Positions 41,672 to 50,472 of a stretch of 64,000 bases of DNA are shown here, piece by piece. The notes beneath the pieces were generated by a model that did no database searches, had not been told where the DNA came from, and saw only the letters and a list, made by a program, of their open reading frames with translations. Position 1 is the stretch's first letter. Each line of letters begins with the position of its first letter. Source of the DNA: Novosphingobium kunmingense (GTDB lineage Bacteria; Pseudomonadota; Alphaproteobacteria; Sphingomonadales; Sphingomonadaceae); NCBI RefSeq assembly GCF_002813245.1, contig NZ_PHUF01000005.1:1-64000 (forward strand), written 5' to 3'. The position numbers and the translations under genes are program-made.

Positions 41672-43369
41672 CTAGCGCCGCCCCAGCCAGTCAAGGAAGC
41701 GTGACCACAACGTGACTCGCGGAGCGGGCTGCTCCGGTTCGGGGGCGACGGCAAGCGCCGCTTCCTCTTCCAGCCAGGAAATGCCGAAGGGCCAGACCGG
41801 GCCGAGTTCGGGTCCGCGGGCCTCGACCACCGGCGTCGGCTCCGGCCTGGCAAACGGCACGGGTTCTACCGGCCGACGCTCGGGCACGTGGGGGGCGAGC
41901 AGGGAATCGAGTCGGTCGCGCAGAGCGGGGTCGAGCAGGGCAAAGCCCGGGCCGACTGCAGCCGGCACGCCCGCGACCGGGGCCTGGCTAGGGAAGCGGG
42001 GGCGCGGCGCGCGCAGCGGATCGACCAGCGGTGGCGGCGCGAGCGGCGGCAGGTCGGCAATCGGTTCGTCCGGTTCGTCCGGGTCGGGTTCGCCCGGCGG
42101 CACCTCCGGCTCATCCGGTCCGCCAAGGTCGAGCGGCGGCGCCATGATGCCGAAGTCGAACGGCAGATCCGGGACCGGTGGCTTTTCGGCACGCGGCGGA
42201 TCGGGATCGACGGAAGGCGGTTCGACCGGAAGAAGATCGGCGCGCGGCGTGGCCGGTTCCTGCGGCGGTTCGGGTTCGGGCAGGGGCTCGGCCAGCGCGG
42301 CCTCGTCATCGCGCGGAGGGCCGAGCATGTCGCGGAAGTCCCAGGCCTGACCCGACGGCTTCTTGGTCATCAGCGGGCCGCCAGGTATCGGCGTGATCGT
42401 GGTGTCCGGCGTGCGCGCGGCGGGGACATCGCCAGCCTGGGCAACGGCCGGCAGATCGGGCAGCGCCGGCGCATCGTCGCGGTGGGTGATGCCGCGCAGC
42501 GCGGCGATCCGCACGGCGGCGTCCTCTTCGCTTTCGTCCAGCACCAGGACCGCGCGCTTGCGCGCCCGCGGGATGCCGGCGACGAGCAGGCTCGAATAGC
42601 GCGGGCCGGGAACGCCGGTGTCGACCACCTCGTCCTCTTCCGCGGCTTCGGCGGCCCTGCGGGCCTCTTCGGACAGGCCGACGACGGGCGCGTCGAAATA
42701 GGGATAGACGCCGTTGCTGCCGGCCATCACGCACAGCGGACGGGGCAGGCCATCGCGGGCGACGCGGTCGGCCACGGCCTGGTGGAGCAGGACCGAGAGC
42801 AGGCAGGCACCCAGCGAACCGGCCTTGATATCCTCGGCATCGGGCTCTTCGCTGGCGAGAAGTCGCGCCTCGAGCCGGGCCAGGGCTCCGTGCAGATCGT
42901 CGATCCCGCCGACCGAAATGGTGTTCTCGCTCGCCTCGCTGTCGTCGGCCCAGGTGCAGCCGTGGTAGGAATAGCCGTCGAGCAGGTCCTCGCGCGAACT
43001 GGCCGAGAACGGGAATGAATCGTCGGTGTAATAGGCCGTTTCGACGAGCGGATTGAGCCGCCCTTCGTCATCGGGCCGGGGTGCGTCCTCGCCCGGCCAG
43101 GCGAAGGCGATCGAGATTGCGGTAACCGGCCGGCCTGGCCGGTCATGGCGGCGCAGCGCGTCGGCGAGGCCATCCCAGCCGTAGAGGTTGAGGTCGCGCG
43201 CCGCCACAGTCAGGAAGCGTTCCGGCAGCGGGCCGCCAGGCGCAGCATAGGGCGCGATGAGGCCGCGAAGCCGGTCCAGCGCGGCACCCGCCAGGTCGTG
43301 GCGCAGGCGCATCTCGATCGAGCGACGGAACTCCTCTTCGTTCAATCCGTCTAGGGTTAGTGTCGTCAC
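41672..43369 (-). CDS. Hypothetical protein with Pro/Asp-rich disordered tail, 565 aa
   Basis: The N-terminal half (about residues 1-300) looks globular, with TLDGLNEEEFRRSIEMRLR, WDGLADALRRHDRPGRPVTAISIAFAWPG-type strands and YYTDDSFPFS. The second half (about 310-530) is dominated by Pro, Glu, Asp and Ala runs and is probably disordered. A short conserved-looking C-terminus (LWSRFLDWLGRR) follows. No enzyme motif recognised. The GTG at 43369 is chosen over the upstream ATG at 43402. It is convergent with the acyl-CoA synthetase gene (17-base gap). Function unknown. Confidence 0.65.
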   Translation of the reverse strand: MTTLTLDGLNEEEFRRSIEMRLRHDLAGAALDRLRGLIAPYAAPGGPLPERFLTVAARDLNLYGWDGLADALRRHDRPGRPVTAISIAFAWPGEDAPRPDDEGRLNPLVETAYYTDDSFPFSASSREDLLDGYSYHGCTWADDSEASENTISVGGIDDLHGALARLEARLLASEEPDAEDIKAGSLGACLLSVLLHQAVADRVARDGLPRPLCVMAGSNGVYPYFDAPVVGLSEEARRAAEAAEEDEVVDTGVPGPRYSSLLVAGIPRARKRAVLVLDESEEDAAVRIAALRGITHRDDAPALPDLPAVAQAGDVPAARTPDTTITPIPGGPLMTKKPSGQAWDFRDMLGPPRDDEAALAEPLPEPEPPQEPATPRADLLPVEPPSVDPDPPRAEKPPVPDLPFDFGIMAPPLDLGGPDEPEVPPGEPDPDEPDEPIADLPPLAPPPLVDPLRAPRPRFPSQAPVAGVPAAVGPGFALLDPALRDRLDSLLAPHVPERRPVEPVPFARPEPTPVVEARGPELGPVWPFGISWLEEEAALAVAPEPEQPAPRVTLWSRFLDWLGRR

Positions 43370-43458
43370 TCGTGATTCCCCGGCGCTGGTCAGCCCGGAC
43401 ACTGGCGCACAATGGTTGATATGGCGTTACGGCGGACTGGCAGTGGCTGGGCGGCCGT

Positions 43459-43986
43459 TCAGGCCGCTTCCTTCTCCACCCATTCGGGATAGAAGCTGGG
43501 TTCGCGCGCCGACCAACCGGGAGCCGTGGCGGCCGCTTCGCTGATCGACTGGAGCAGCATCTTGCGCTTTTCCGGGCGGATCTGCGGCAGGGCCGCTGCC
43601 GCGCAGAACGCCGATGGCAGGAACGGCCGCACCTCGGCGCCGAGCAGCCGTTCGTAGAGGAAGCGGAAGGCGGAGAACCCGTCGATCCGCTCCTGCGCCA
43701 GGTCGAAGGCGGCGATGCGCACAAGCTTGCCGATATAGGCTTCGAGCGCGTCGAAACCGGTGTCGGCGGGCACCTGGCCGCGCAGGGCCTTCAGTTCCTG
43801 GTAGACGACGTACTGGCTGCGGATGGAACGGCTTTCGGTGTCGTCCCGCGCCCACAGCTTGAAGGCGTCCTGCCGCCCCAGCCCGACATCGAGGCTGCGC
43901 TTGATGTAGCGCTGCTCGCACGGCGTGAAGCTCGCGAATTCACGCAGTTCGGCGATTGTCAGCGATGCGGTTCCGATATTGGCCAT
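43459..43986 (-). CDS. Hypothetical protein, 175 aa
   Basis: This soluble helical protein starts at the ATG at 43986 (MANIGTASLTIAELREFASF). It contains CEQRYIKRSLDVGLGRQDAFKLWARDD and, later, AAFDLAQERIDGFSAFRFLYERLLG. No signal peptide or membrane segment. An upstream ATG at 44019 would add 11 residues. The helix-rich content could suggest a DNA- or protein-binding role, but no family is recognised. It lies upstream of the Pro-rich protein gene on the same strand (89 bases apart), perhaps in one transcript. Confidence 0.62.
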   Translation of the reverse strand: MANIGTASLTIAELREFASFTPCEQRYIKRSLDVGLGRQDAFKLWARDDTESRSIRSQYVVYQELKALRGQVPADTGFDALEAYIGKLVRIAAFDLAQERIDGFSAFRFLYERLLGAEVRPFLPSAFCAAAALPQIRPEKRKMLLQSISEAAATAPGWSAREPSFYPEWVEKEAA

Positions 43987-44053
43987 GAAACTTGCCCCCT
44001 TCGATGAAGCAAGGATCACCCCAACATGGTTAGAAAGAGGTTAACCGTATCGA

Positions 44054-45043
44054 CTATATCAGCCCGGCCAGCGGACTGGACGGATCGGCGTACTTGCGGG
44101 TGGCCATCCGTCCCGAAAGATAGGCGTCGCGGCCGGCCTCGACCGCCAGCTTCATCGCGCGGGCCATGCGCAGCGGCTCCTTCGCCTCGGCGATCGCGGT
44201 GTTCATCAGCACCCCGTCGCAGCCCAGCTCCATCGCGACCGCCGCATCGCTCGCCGTGCCGACGCCCGCATCGACCAGCACCGGAACGCTGGCCCCTTCG
44301 ACGATCAGGCGAATGGTGACGCGGTTCTGGATGCCCAGGCCCGATCCGATCGGCGCGCCCAGCGGCATGACCGCGACCGCACCCGCGCTTTCGAGCTGCT
44401 TGGCGGCGATCGGATCGTCGACACAGTAGACCATCGGCGCGAAGCCTTCGCTCGCCAGGACCTCGCAGGCCTTCAGCGTCTCGCGCATGTCGGGATAGAG
44501 CGTGCGTGCCTCGCCCAGGACTTCCAGCTTGACCAGATCCCAGCCGCCCGCCTCGCGCGCCAGGCGCAGGGTGCGGATCGCGTCTTCGGCGGTAAAGCAG
44601 CCGGCGGTGTTCGGCAGGTAGGTGATCTTCGTCGGATCGATGAAGTCGGTCAGCATCGGCGCCTTGGGGTCGCTGACGTTGACCCGGCGCACCGCAACCG
44701 TGACGATCTCCGCGCCCGAGGCTTCGACCGCAGCGGCGTTCTGGGCGAAGTCCTTGTACTTGCCGGTGCCGACGATCAGCCGCGAACGGAAGGTGCGGCC
44801 CGCCACGGTCCAGGTGTCTGCATCGGGCGCGTGGTCGCCGCCGCCGACGAAGTGGACGATTTCCAGCACGTCGCCATCGGCCAGCGGGACCGCGGCAAGT
44901 GTCGAGCGCGGGACGATCTCGCCGTTGCGCTCCACCGCGACCTTGGCGGGATCGAGCTCGAGCGCGGCCACCAGGCTGGCAATGGAACCGGGAGCGGCGC
45001 GGCGGGGTTCGCCGTTTACGGTAAGGGAAAGGGTGTCGGTCAT
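44054..45043 (-). CDS. thiG: ThiS-ThiG fusion: sulfur carrier / thiazole synthase
   Basis: This is a 329-aa fusion. Residues about 1-68 form a ThiS-like beta-grasp domain ending [10 protein letters not shown] linker of about 10 residues follows. Residues about 78-329 form ThiG ([50 protein letters not shown] with the Schiff-base Lys, and the [14 protein letters not shown] phosphate loop). ThiG makes the thiazole ring of thiamin from DXP, dehydroglycine and ThiS thiocarboxylate. In the fusion the ThiS Gly-Gly is not at the C-terminus. The ATG at 45043 is used. ThiO, ThiE and ThiF are not nearby. Confidence 0.93.
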   Translation of the reverse strand: MTDTLSLTVNGEPRRAAPGSIASLVAALELDPAKVAVERNGEIVPRSTLAAVPLADGDVLEIVHFVGGGDHAPDADTWTVAGRTFRSRLIVGTGKYKDFAQNAAAVEASGAEIVTVAVRRVNVSDPKAPMLTDFIDPTKITYLPNTAGCFTAEDAIRTLRLAREAGGWDLVKLEVLGEARTLYPDMRETLKACEVLASEGFAPMVYCVDDPIAAKQLESAGAVAVMPLGAPIGSGLGIQNRVTIRLIVEGASVPVLVDAGVGTASDAAVAMELGCDGVLMNTAIAEAKEPLRMARAMKLAVEAGRDAYLSGRMATRKYADPSSPLAGLI

Positions 45044-45094
45044 CGTGCCCACGCAGATAGCGCGGGCGAGCGGATAATCAACGCCAGTCAGGCC

Positions 45095-45469
45095 TCAGCA
45101 GCTGCCGGCGCGGATGTTGCGCAGGTGGGCATAGGCCAGCACCGACACGCCGGCGATGGTGAGGATGGCCTCTTCCGCACCGTGACCGACGAACAGCGCG
45201 AGGGTCATCAGCGCCAGGCCGACCGCGCCGGCATGGAGCGGAACCGGATCGCGGTGCCGGATCGCCCCGACGACCAGGGTCATCGCGCCGACCGCGATCG
45301 CGAGGGCAAGGCCAATCCGGTGGATTGCCGGGGCCAGCAACCAGCCGCCGCCCAGGCCGAGGCCCGCAACCAGCATCAGACTGGCAAGGCAATGAACCGC
45401 ACACAGCCCCGACAGGAGCACGCCGACCCGGTCGAGCCGGTCGCGAATCGAGAGCATAGCCAAACGCAT
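45095..45469 (-). CDS. MerC-domain membrane protein
   Basis: This 124-aa protein has four membrane helices and a MerC-like signature, CAVHCLASLML, with two cysteines in the first helix. A further Cys lies at the C-terminal end (RAGSC). MerC is a mercury transporter, but chromosomal MerC-domain proteins in alphaproteobacteria without mer genes may handle other metals. The ATG at 45469 is used; an ATG at 45457 is possible. An inverted repeat GTATG-N6-CATAC lies 14 bases upstream, suggesting metal-dependent control. It is divergent from ctaA. Confidence 0.85.
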   Translation of the reverse strand: MRLAMLSIRDRLDRVGVLLSGLCAVHCLASLMLVAGLGLGGGWLLAPAIHRIGLALAIAVGAMTLVVGAIRHRDPVPLHAGAVGLALMTLALFVGHGAEEAILTIAGVSVLAYAHLRNIRAGSC

Positions 45470-45482
45470 TTGCCGCGCCCAT

Positions 45483-45498
45483 GTATGTTACATCATAC
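45483..45498. promoter_or_regulatory. Candidate operator between merC-like gene and ctaA
   Basis: GTATG-TTACAT-CATAC is a perfect 5-bp inverted repeat. It lies 14 bases before the MerC-like gene start and 75 bases before ctaA. The AT-rich symmetric form resembles Fur/Zur-type operators in size, but the match to any published consensus is only partial. Confidence 0.4.
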
Positions 45499-45573
45499 CA
45501 TCGCACAACCTCTGCGCGGCGAACCGGCGCATTTAACTTGCGCTTTGCCGCGTCGTTCATCACAGGCCGGGCC

Positions 45574-46671
45574 ATGAACGCGGTCGAATCCCCCGTCGCC
45601 GCGGGCCCTGCCCCGGCCCTGGCGTCCCATCGCCCCCTTGCCCTGGCGCGCTGGCTGTTCGCCGTTGCCGCGCTGGTCGTGCTGATGGTTGCAGTAGGCG
45701 GCATCACCCGGCTGACCGAATCGGGCCTGTCGATCACCGAATGGAAACCCGTCACCGGCGCCTTGCCCCCGCTCAGCGAGGCGCAGTGGCAGGCCGAGTT
45801 CGAGGCCTACAAGCAGATCCCGCAATACACCGAGGTCAATGGCCCGGCCGGCATGACCCTGGCCGACTACAAGTTCATCTTCTTCTGGGAGTGGTTCCAC
45901 CGCCTGCTCGGCCGGGCGATCGGGCTGGCCTTTGCCCTGCCACTGGCCTGGTTCTGGGTGCGCAAGGCCATACCAGGCGGCTATCATGCCCGCCTGCTCG
46001 GCCTTCTGGCGCTGGGCGGCCTGCAAGGCGCGGTCGGCTGGTGGATGGTAACCTCGGGCCTGACCCAGGACGTCAAGGTCAGCCATCTGCGCCTCGCGGC
46101 GCATCTGCTGCTGGCGCTGACCACGCTTGGCGCGCTGGTCTGGACCGCCCTCGATCTGCGCGCCACGGCGCGGGGCGAGGCCAAGGCGGGCTTCACCCCG
46201 TTTGGCCTTCTGGTTCTGGCCATGCTGTTGCTGCAACTGGTCTACGGCGCCTTCCTCGCCGGATTGCGCGCCGGCTACCTCGCCGGATCGGGCTGGCTCA
46301 ACTGGGACGCCTGGCCGCTGATGCAGGGGCGGTTGGTGCCGGACGGGATCGACTGGTCGCGAGGGATTGGCCACGCGCTGGTGTCCGATCCCTACCTCGT
46401 CCATTTCATCCACCGCTGGTGGGCCTGGGCCCTCGTGGCGATCCTGGTCGTGCTGGCGCGCAGGGTGCGCCGGGCGCACCGTCCCGCCTCGGTGGCCATC
46501 CACGCTGCATTCGGCACGCAGATCCTGCTGGGAATCGCCACGGTGATGAGCGGCATGAACCTGTGGCTGGCGGGCCTCCACCAGCTGGTCGGCGCGCTGC
46601 TGGTCGCGGCCACGGTCTGGGGCGTCCATAGCCTCACACCTGCCGGCGCATCCGCAAATCGGGCGAATTAG
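45574..46671 (+). CDS. ctaA: Heme A synthase (COX15/CtaA type)
   Basis: This 365-aa inner-membrane enzyme with about eight helices matches the alphaproteobacterial COX15 family, which oxidises heme O to heme A for aa3-type cytochrome oxidase. Key features are VGGITRLTESGLSITEWKPVTG, FFWEWFHRLLGR (heme His), VSHLRLAAHL (His), VHFIHRWWAW (His) and LHQLVGALL (His). The ATG at 45574 gives MNAVESPVAAG; the longer frame from 45481 overlaps the operator and is unlikely. ctaB and ctaC-E are not in the window. It is divergent from the MerC-like gene. Confidence 0.95.
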   Translation: MNAVESPVAAGPAPALASHRPLALARWLFAVAALVVLMVAVGGITRLTESGLSITEWKPVTGALPPLSEAQWQAEFEAYKQIPQYTEVNGPAGMTLADYKFIFFWEWFHRLLGRAIGLAFALPLAWFWVRKAIPGGYHARLLGLLALGGLQGAVGWWMVTSGLTQDVKVSHLRLAAHLLLALTTLGALVWTALDLRATARGEAKAGFTPFGLLVLAMLLLQLVYGAFLAGLRAGYLAGSGWLNWDAWPLMQGRLVPDGIDWSRGIGHALVSDPYLVHFIHRWWAWALVAILVVLARRVRRAHRPASVAIHAAFGTQILLGIATVMSGMNLWLAGLHQLVGALLVAATVWGVHSLTPAGASANRAN

Positions 46672-46801
46672 GTAGACATACCAAGGCTATGGCGAGCGCT
46701 CGTAAACCATGGTAACTGCCGCGTAAGGCGTTTCGGCAGGCAGGCCGACTGAGGATCGACGTGGCGCATTCATTCCATCCCTTCGGCGGACCGGTACTCT
46801 G

Positions 46802-47518
46802 ATGATGGCCCGGCACGGGTTTCTGCTGGCCGGAATCGCGGCCCTGGCCCCGGTTGGACTTGCGGCCGTTCCCGCCGCCACCGCGCGCGAGGCCGAGGCC
46901 CGCCGCTTCGATCCGCCCGGCAAGGCAACGATCACCCGGACGCTTTACCGATTCCTGTCGGACGGCAACGCCATTGTCGTCACCCGGCGCTACGACGTGA
47001 CCTTCGTTCCGGTGGCCGAAGGCTTTCGCCTCGACGGCACGCTGCGCGAGGCGCTGGTCGATGCCCCGCCCGAACTCGACGCCCTGGCCGAGATCGAACG
47101 GACCCGGCCCGACCACGCCTTTCCGATCATGCTCGATGCGAGCGGCCAGATCCTCAGCCAGACGAAGGGTCCGGCCGTGCCGCGCGAACGGCACATCGCC
47201 GCAGCCGGCGCGGTGGCCGACAAGGCCGGACTGCCCGAGGTCCGCAAGCGCGAGATGCTGGCCCAGCTTGCCACCCTGACCGCCGCTGCGGGCTTAGGCA
47301 CGATGCCTGCAGACCTGTTCATCGCCCGTGCCGGCGAACGCCGCGAGCGCCGCGTCCTGCCGCTTCCCGACGGGAGCGAGGGTGAGATCGAACTGGCGAT
47401 CAAGGTCGATGCCGCACTGCAGGGCAGCCTGCCCGAACGGATCGAGAAGACCGTCACCACCCGCCTTGCCGGCTCGACCCGCGTATCGAAAGAGGTGTGG
47501 AGCCTGACCGCGCGCTGA
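46802..47518 (+). CDS. Hypothetical exported protein, 238 aa
   Basis: The N-terminus is a signal peptide (cleavage near AATAREAEA). The mature part has a beta-rich start (ATITRTLYRFLSDGNAIVVTRRYDVTF) and no recognised catalytic motif. The C-terminus returns to a strand-rich region ending VSKEVWSLTAR. It has no Cys in the mature part. Position between ctaA and the rplM-rpsI operon gives no clear hint. About 130 bases of noncoding sequence precede it. Function unknown; existence well supported by the signal peptide and codon use. Confidence 0.7.
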   Translation: MMARHGFLLAGIAALAPVGLAAVPAATAREAEARRFDPPGKATITRTLYRFLSDGNAIVVTRRYDVTFVPVAEGFRLDGTLREALVDAPPELDALAEIERTRPDHAFPIMLDASGQILSQTKGPAVPRERHIAAAGAVADKAGLPEVRKREMLAQLATLTAAAGLGTMPADLFIARAGERRERRVLPLPDGSEGEIELAIKVDAALQGSLPERIEKTVTTRLAGSTRVSKEVWSLTAR

Positions 47519-47687
47519 CGCGCCGGAGGCGTCACGGTATTATTTTACCTCTCCGCAAACAGGCCGAAAAGCTTGACTTCGCGGGTCCTATGCACGAATG
47601 GCGCGCCTTCTCCCGCAGCTTGCGGGGATTCGCATATTCCCGTGGCGCGCCGCCAGGCCCGCCCATTCGCACGAAGGAACGCTGGCC

Positions 47688-48167
47688 ATGAAGGCGCTCA
47701 GCAAGATCACCCGGTCGATCAAGCCGGCCGAGGTGGAAAAGAAGTGGCATCTCATCGATGCCGATGGTCTGGTCGTCGGCCGGCTGGCCGTGGTCATCGC
47801 CAACCACCTGCGCGGCAAGCACAAGCCGAGCTTCACCCCCCACGTCGATTGCGGCGATCATGTCGTCGTGATCAACGCCGACAAGGTCCGTCTGACCGGC
47901 AACAAGCTCAAGCAGAAGACCTACTACAAGCACACCGGTTACGCCGGCGGCATCAAGGAAGTCACCGCGGACAAGGTCCTCGACGGTCGCTTCCCCGAGC
48001 GCGTGCTTGAAAAGGCCGTGGAACGCATGATCCCGCGCGGGCCCCTGGGCCGGGCGCAGATGCGTGCCCTTCACCTCTACGCCGGCACCGAGCACCCGCA
48101 TGGTGGCACCCAGCCCCAGCCGCTCGACGTTGCTGCCATGAACCGCAAGAACAAGGTGGGCGCCTGA
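47688..48167 (+). CDS. rplM: 50S ribosomal protein L13
   Basis: This 159-aa protein begins [20 protein letters not shown] and contains the L13 signatures [30 protein letters not shown] and [18 protein letters not shown], ending [18 protein letters not shown]. It is an early-assembly protein of the large subunit. The ATG at 47688 is chosen over the longer frame from 47598. The stop overlaps the rpsI start by one base (TGATG), the usual rplM-rpsI operon. A TTGACT sequence at 47573 could be a -35 box, without a clear -10. Confidence 0.97.
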   Translation: MKALSKITRSIKPAEVEKKWHLIDADGLVVGRLAVVIANHLRGKHKPSFTPHVDCGDHVVVINADKVRLTGNKLKQKTYYKHTGYAGGIKEVTADKVLDGRFPERVLEKAVERMIPRGPLGRAQMRALHLYAGTEHPHGGTQPQPLDVAAMNRKNKVGA

Positions 48168-48658
48168 TGTCCGATACCCTCAACGATCTCGCTGAACTCG
48201 GCACCGCTGCCGATGTCCCGGCCGCCCCGGCCGCTCCCGCCGCGCCGCTGCGCGACAAGGAAGTCGATGCCCAGGGCCGCGCCTATGCCACCGGCCGCCG
48301 CAAGGACGCCGTGGCCCGCGTCTGGATCAAGCCCGGTTCGGGCAAGGTCGTCGTCAACGGCCGCGATCAGGAAGTCTACTTCGCGCGTCCGACCCTGCGC
48401 CTCGTGATCGACCAGCCGTTCCAGGTTGCCGACCGCGCCGGCCAGTACGACGTGATCGCCACCGTCAAGGGCGGCGGTCTTTCGGGTCAGGCCGGTGCCG
48501 TCAAGCACGGCATTGCACAGGCACTGTCGAAGTTCGAACCGGCCCTGCGCAGCGCCGTCAAGGCCGCCGGCTTCCTGACCCGCGACAGCCGCGTCGTCGA
48601 ACGCAAGAAGTACGGCCGCGCCAAGGCCCGCCGCAGCTTCCAGTTCTCGAAGCGCTAA
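48167..48658 (+). CDS. rpsI: 30S ribosomal protein S9
   Basis: This 163-aa protein has an Ala/Pro-rich N-terminal extension (about 30 residues, common in alphaproteobacteria). The S9 core follows: [22 protein letters not shown], then [19 protein letters not shown] and the basic C-terminus [18 protein letters not shown] that reaches the P-site tRNA. It is coupled to rplM by the TGATG overlap. A strong terminator follows 26 bases later. Confidence 0.97.
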   Translation: MSDTLNDLAELGTAADVPAAPAAPAAPLRDKEVDAQGRAYATGRRKDAVARVWIKPGSGKVVVNGRDQEVYFARPTLRLVIDQPFQVADRAGQYDVIATVKGGGLSGQAGAVKHGIAQALSKFEPALRSAVKAAGFLTRDSRVVERKKYGRAKARRSFQFSKR

Positions 48659-48683
48659 GCACTTTTTCCGCCCTGGCGGAATC

Positions 48684-48717
48684 AAAAGGGGCGGTCCGGC
48701 AGCGGGCCGCCCCTTTT
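48684..48717. terminator. Bidirectional intrinsic terminator between rpsI and the metallophosphoesterase gene
   Basis: AAAAGGGGCGG (48684-48694) pairs with CCGCCCCTTTT (48707-48717) over a 12-base loop. T runs are present in both directions. It serves rpsI on the plus strand and the convergent metallophosphoesterase gene, which ends 8 bases beyond. Confidence 0.85.
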
Positions 48718-48725
48718 CGCGTTCG

Positions 48726-49586
48726 TCAGTGGACCGGCGGATCGACTGCCGGCACTTCGCCCACCGGCGCCACCGGGTCACCGGCATGGCGCGGCGGCAG
48801 GGCATTCTCAGGCACGGCGTCGATCTGCATGGCCGCCGTCGGCACGTCCTTGAAGTTGCGCACATCGACCGTGATCGTGTCGCCTTCGACGTAGAGCACA
48901 TTGAAACTCGGCGGGGTCGAGCGGATACGCTGCGACAGCGTTCCCGCGCCGATCATCCGCAGGGGCCCGGCCGGTGTCGGCTGGTCGATGTCGAAGGCGT
49001 CATGGACGTGGCCGGTCAGGATCGCGAAGACGCCGCGCCGGGCCAGTTCCTCCATCGCGCGGTTGCCGCCGATGGTCAGCTTCTTGCCCCGCGGATCGCG
49101 CTCGGTCAGCGGGTGGTGCGCGGTCACGATCGCGCGGGTGCCTGGAGGCAGCGCATCCAGGGCGGCGCAGCAGGCGCCAAGCGCCTTGTCCGTTACCCAG
49201 CCGTTCGACCAGGGAAACCGCCACTGCGCGCGGGTCGCGGTTTTCAGCGGAATGACCGCGAGGCCGGGCAGGAGCAGTTCCTTTTCGAGCACCTTTTCGA
49301 TCGAGCGGAAGCGGCGATAGGGATCGGTGAAGCGCTCGATCAGGTTGAAATAGGGCATGTCGTGGTTGCCCACCTCGACCGTCACCGGCACGTCGAGGGC
49401 CGAGACCCACTCGCAAGCGGCTCGGAACTCGCGGTGGCGTGCGCGCATGGTGAGATCACCGGTGATCAGCACGGCTGCCGGCTTCTCGCGCGCAAGTTCG
49501 GCCTTGAAGAACGACAGGGCGCGCTTGTCTTCCAGGCCGAAGTGCAGGTCGCTTACATGGAACAGGGTCAGGCGTTGCCGGGTCAT
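48726..49586 (-). CDS. Calcineurin-like metallophosphoesterase
   Basis: This 286-aa protein has all five metal-binding blocks in order: HVSDLHFG (D-x-H), ITGDLT (GD), VGNHDMPYF (GNHD), TAHHPL and LTGHVHD (GHxH). It likely hydrolyses a phosphodiester or phosphomonoester in the cytoplasm (no signal peptide). The family covers cyclic nucleotide, UDP-diacylglucosamine and nucleic acid substrates. The neighbouring lipid kinase, overlapping it by 4 bases, hints at a lipid or phospholipid substrate. That is inference. The C-terminal part (PVAPVGEVPAVDPPVH) is Pro-rich. Confidence 0.9.
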   Translation of the reverse strand: MTRQRLTLFHVSDLHFGLEDKRALSFFKAELAREKPAAVLITGDLTMRARHREFRAACEWVSALDVPVTVEVGNHDMPYFNLIERFTDPYRRFRSIEKVLEKELLLPGLAVIPLKTATRAQWRFPWSNGWVTDKALGACCAALDALPPGTRAIVTAHHPLTERDPRGKKLTIGGNRAMEELARRGVFAILTGHVHDAFDIDQPTPAGPLRMIGAGTLSQRIRSTPPSFNVLYVEGDTITVDVRNFKDVPTAAMQIDAVPENALPPRHAGDPVAPVGEVPAVDPPVH

Positions 49587-50434
49587 CGCACCGGTGCAAG
49601 CAGATCGACCGCCAAGGGCGCAAGCGAAAACGTCTCGACCGGGTTGCCGCTGGCGCGTTCGCCGTCGATCATCAGGTCCATGTCGGCCCCGTCAACGGTT
49701 TCGCAGTGGATCACCGGATGGGCTCCCAGCTCGTCGTGCGGCCCTTCGCGGAAGTTGCGGCGCAACAGGGCCAGCCCCTGCCTGATGTAGTCCGCCACGC
49801 TGTCGGCCCCATAGCCATCGACGACGATGCCATGCTCCTCGGGGACCAGACGGACGCCGCCATAGCCCTCCGGCTTGCCGAGTTCGGGATCGCGCAGCCG
49901 GACGAGCGCACCGCCGCTGGTCTGTTTGGCCGCCTCGACCGCGGTCTGGGCCACGGCGACCAGATTGCCCTCGCGCAGCTCCTCGCGCACGTCGCTCCAG
50001 GTGGCGCCCGGTCCCGCCAGCAGTTCGCACACCGCCTTGCCGCCGCTGTAGGTGATGCAGGGACGGCGCGTGGGCTGCAGGCGGCCCGCGGCGAGATCGG
50101 CGATCACGCTGTCGGCAGTGACCTCTTCGCCGTGGAGCGCCTTGGCCAGAAGATTGGTCGTGCCGCCCGGCAGGACGAGGACCTGCCCGCCCCACCCCTC
50201 GACCCGGCACAGCACCGAATTGATCGATCCGTCGCCGGTGAAGATCGCCAGCGTGGTCACCCCGTCTGCATCAAGCCGGTCCGGCGAAAGGTCGGGGTCG
50301 GTCGTGATATCTACGATCCTTGCCGGCCTTCGCCCGGCCTTGTTCAGGGCGGCGATGAGCGCATCGCGCGCGGCATCGTCGTTGCTGCCGCTCGCGGGAT
50401 TGACGACGAGCCAGAGAGTGTCGGAAGGCGTCAT
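49583..50434 (-). CDS. Diacylglycerol kinase-like lipid kinase
   Basis: This 283-aa protein fits the DAGK_cat / YegS family. It begins LWLVVNPASGSND. The ATP-binding loop reads FTGDGSIN where the consensus is GGDGT-x-N, so one Gly is replaced by Thr and the Thr by Ser. A second region has VLPGGTTNLLAKAL. The C-terminal beta domain (LLNG-like strands, GERASGNPVETFSL) follows. Such kinases phosphorylate diacylglycerol or ceramide-like lipids, which are abundant in sphingomonads. The ATGA overlap with the metallophosphoesterase shows one operon. Confidence 0.88.
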   Translation of the reverse strand: MTPSDTLWLVVNPASGSNDDAARDALIAALNKAGRRPARIVDITTDPDLSPDRLDADGVTTLAIFTGDGSINSVLCRVEGWGGQVLVLPGGTTNLLAKALHGEEVTADSVIADLAAGRLQPTRRPCITYSGGKAVCELLAGPGATWSDVREELREGNLVAVAQTAVEAAKQTSGGALVRLRDPELGKPEGYGGVRLVPEEHGIVVDGYGADSVADYIRQGLALLRRNFREGPHDELGAHPVIHCETVDGADMDLMIDGERASGNPVETFSLAPLAVDLLAPVR

Positions 50435-50472
50435 GACCCGCTCTTAACCGGCGAAATGCGGGCTTGTTCCGG

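Noticed and set aside
47573..47600. Sigma-70 promoter for rplM based on TTGACT
   Set aside because: No acceptable -10 box lies 16-18 bases downstream, so it was not listed as a feature.
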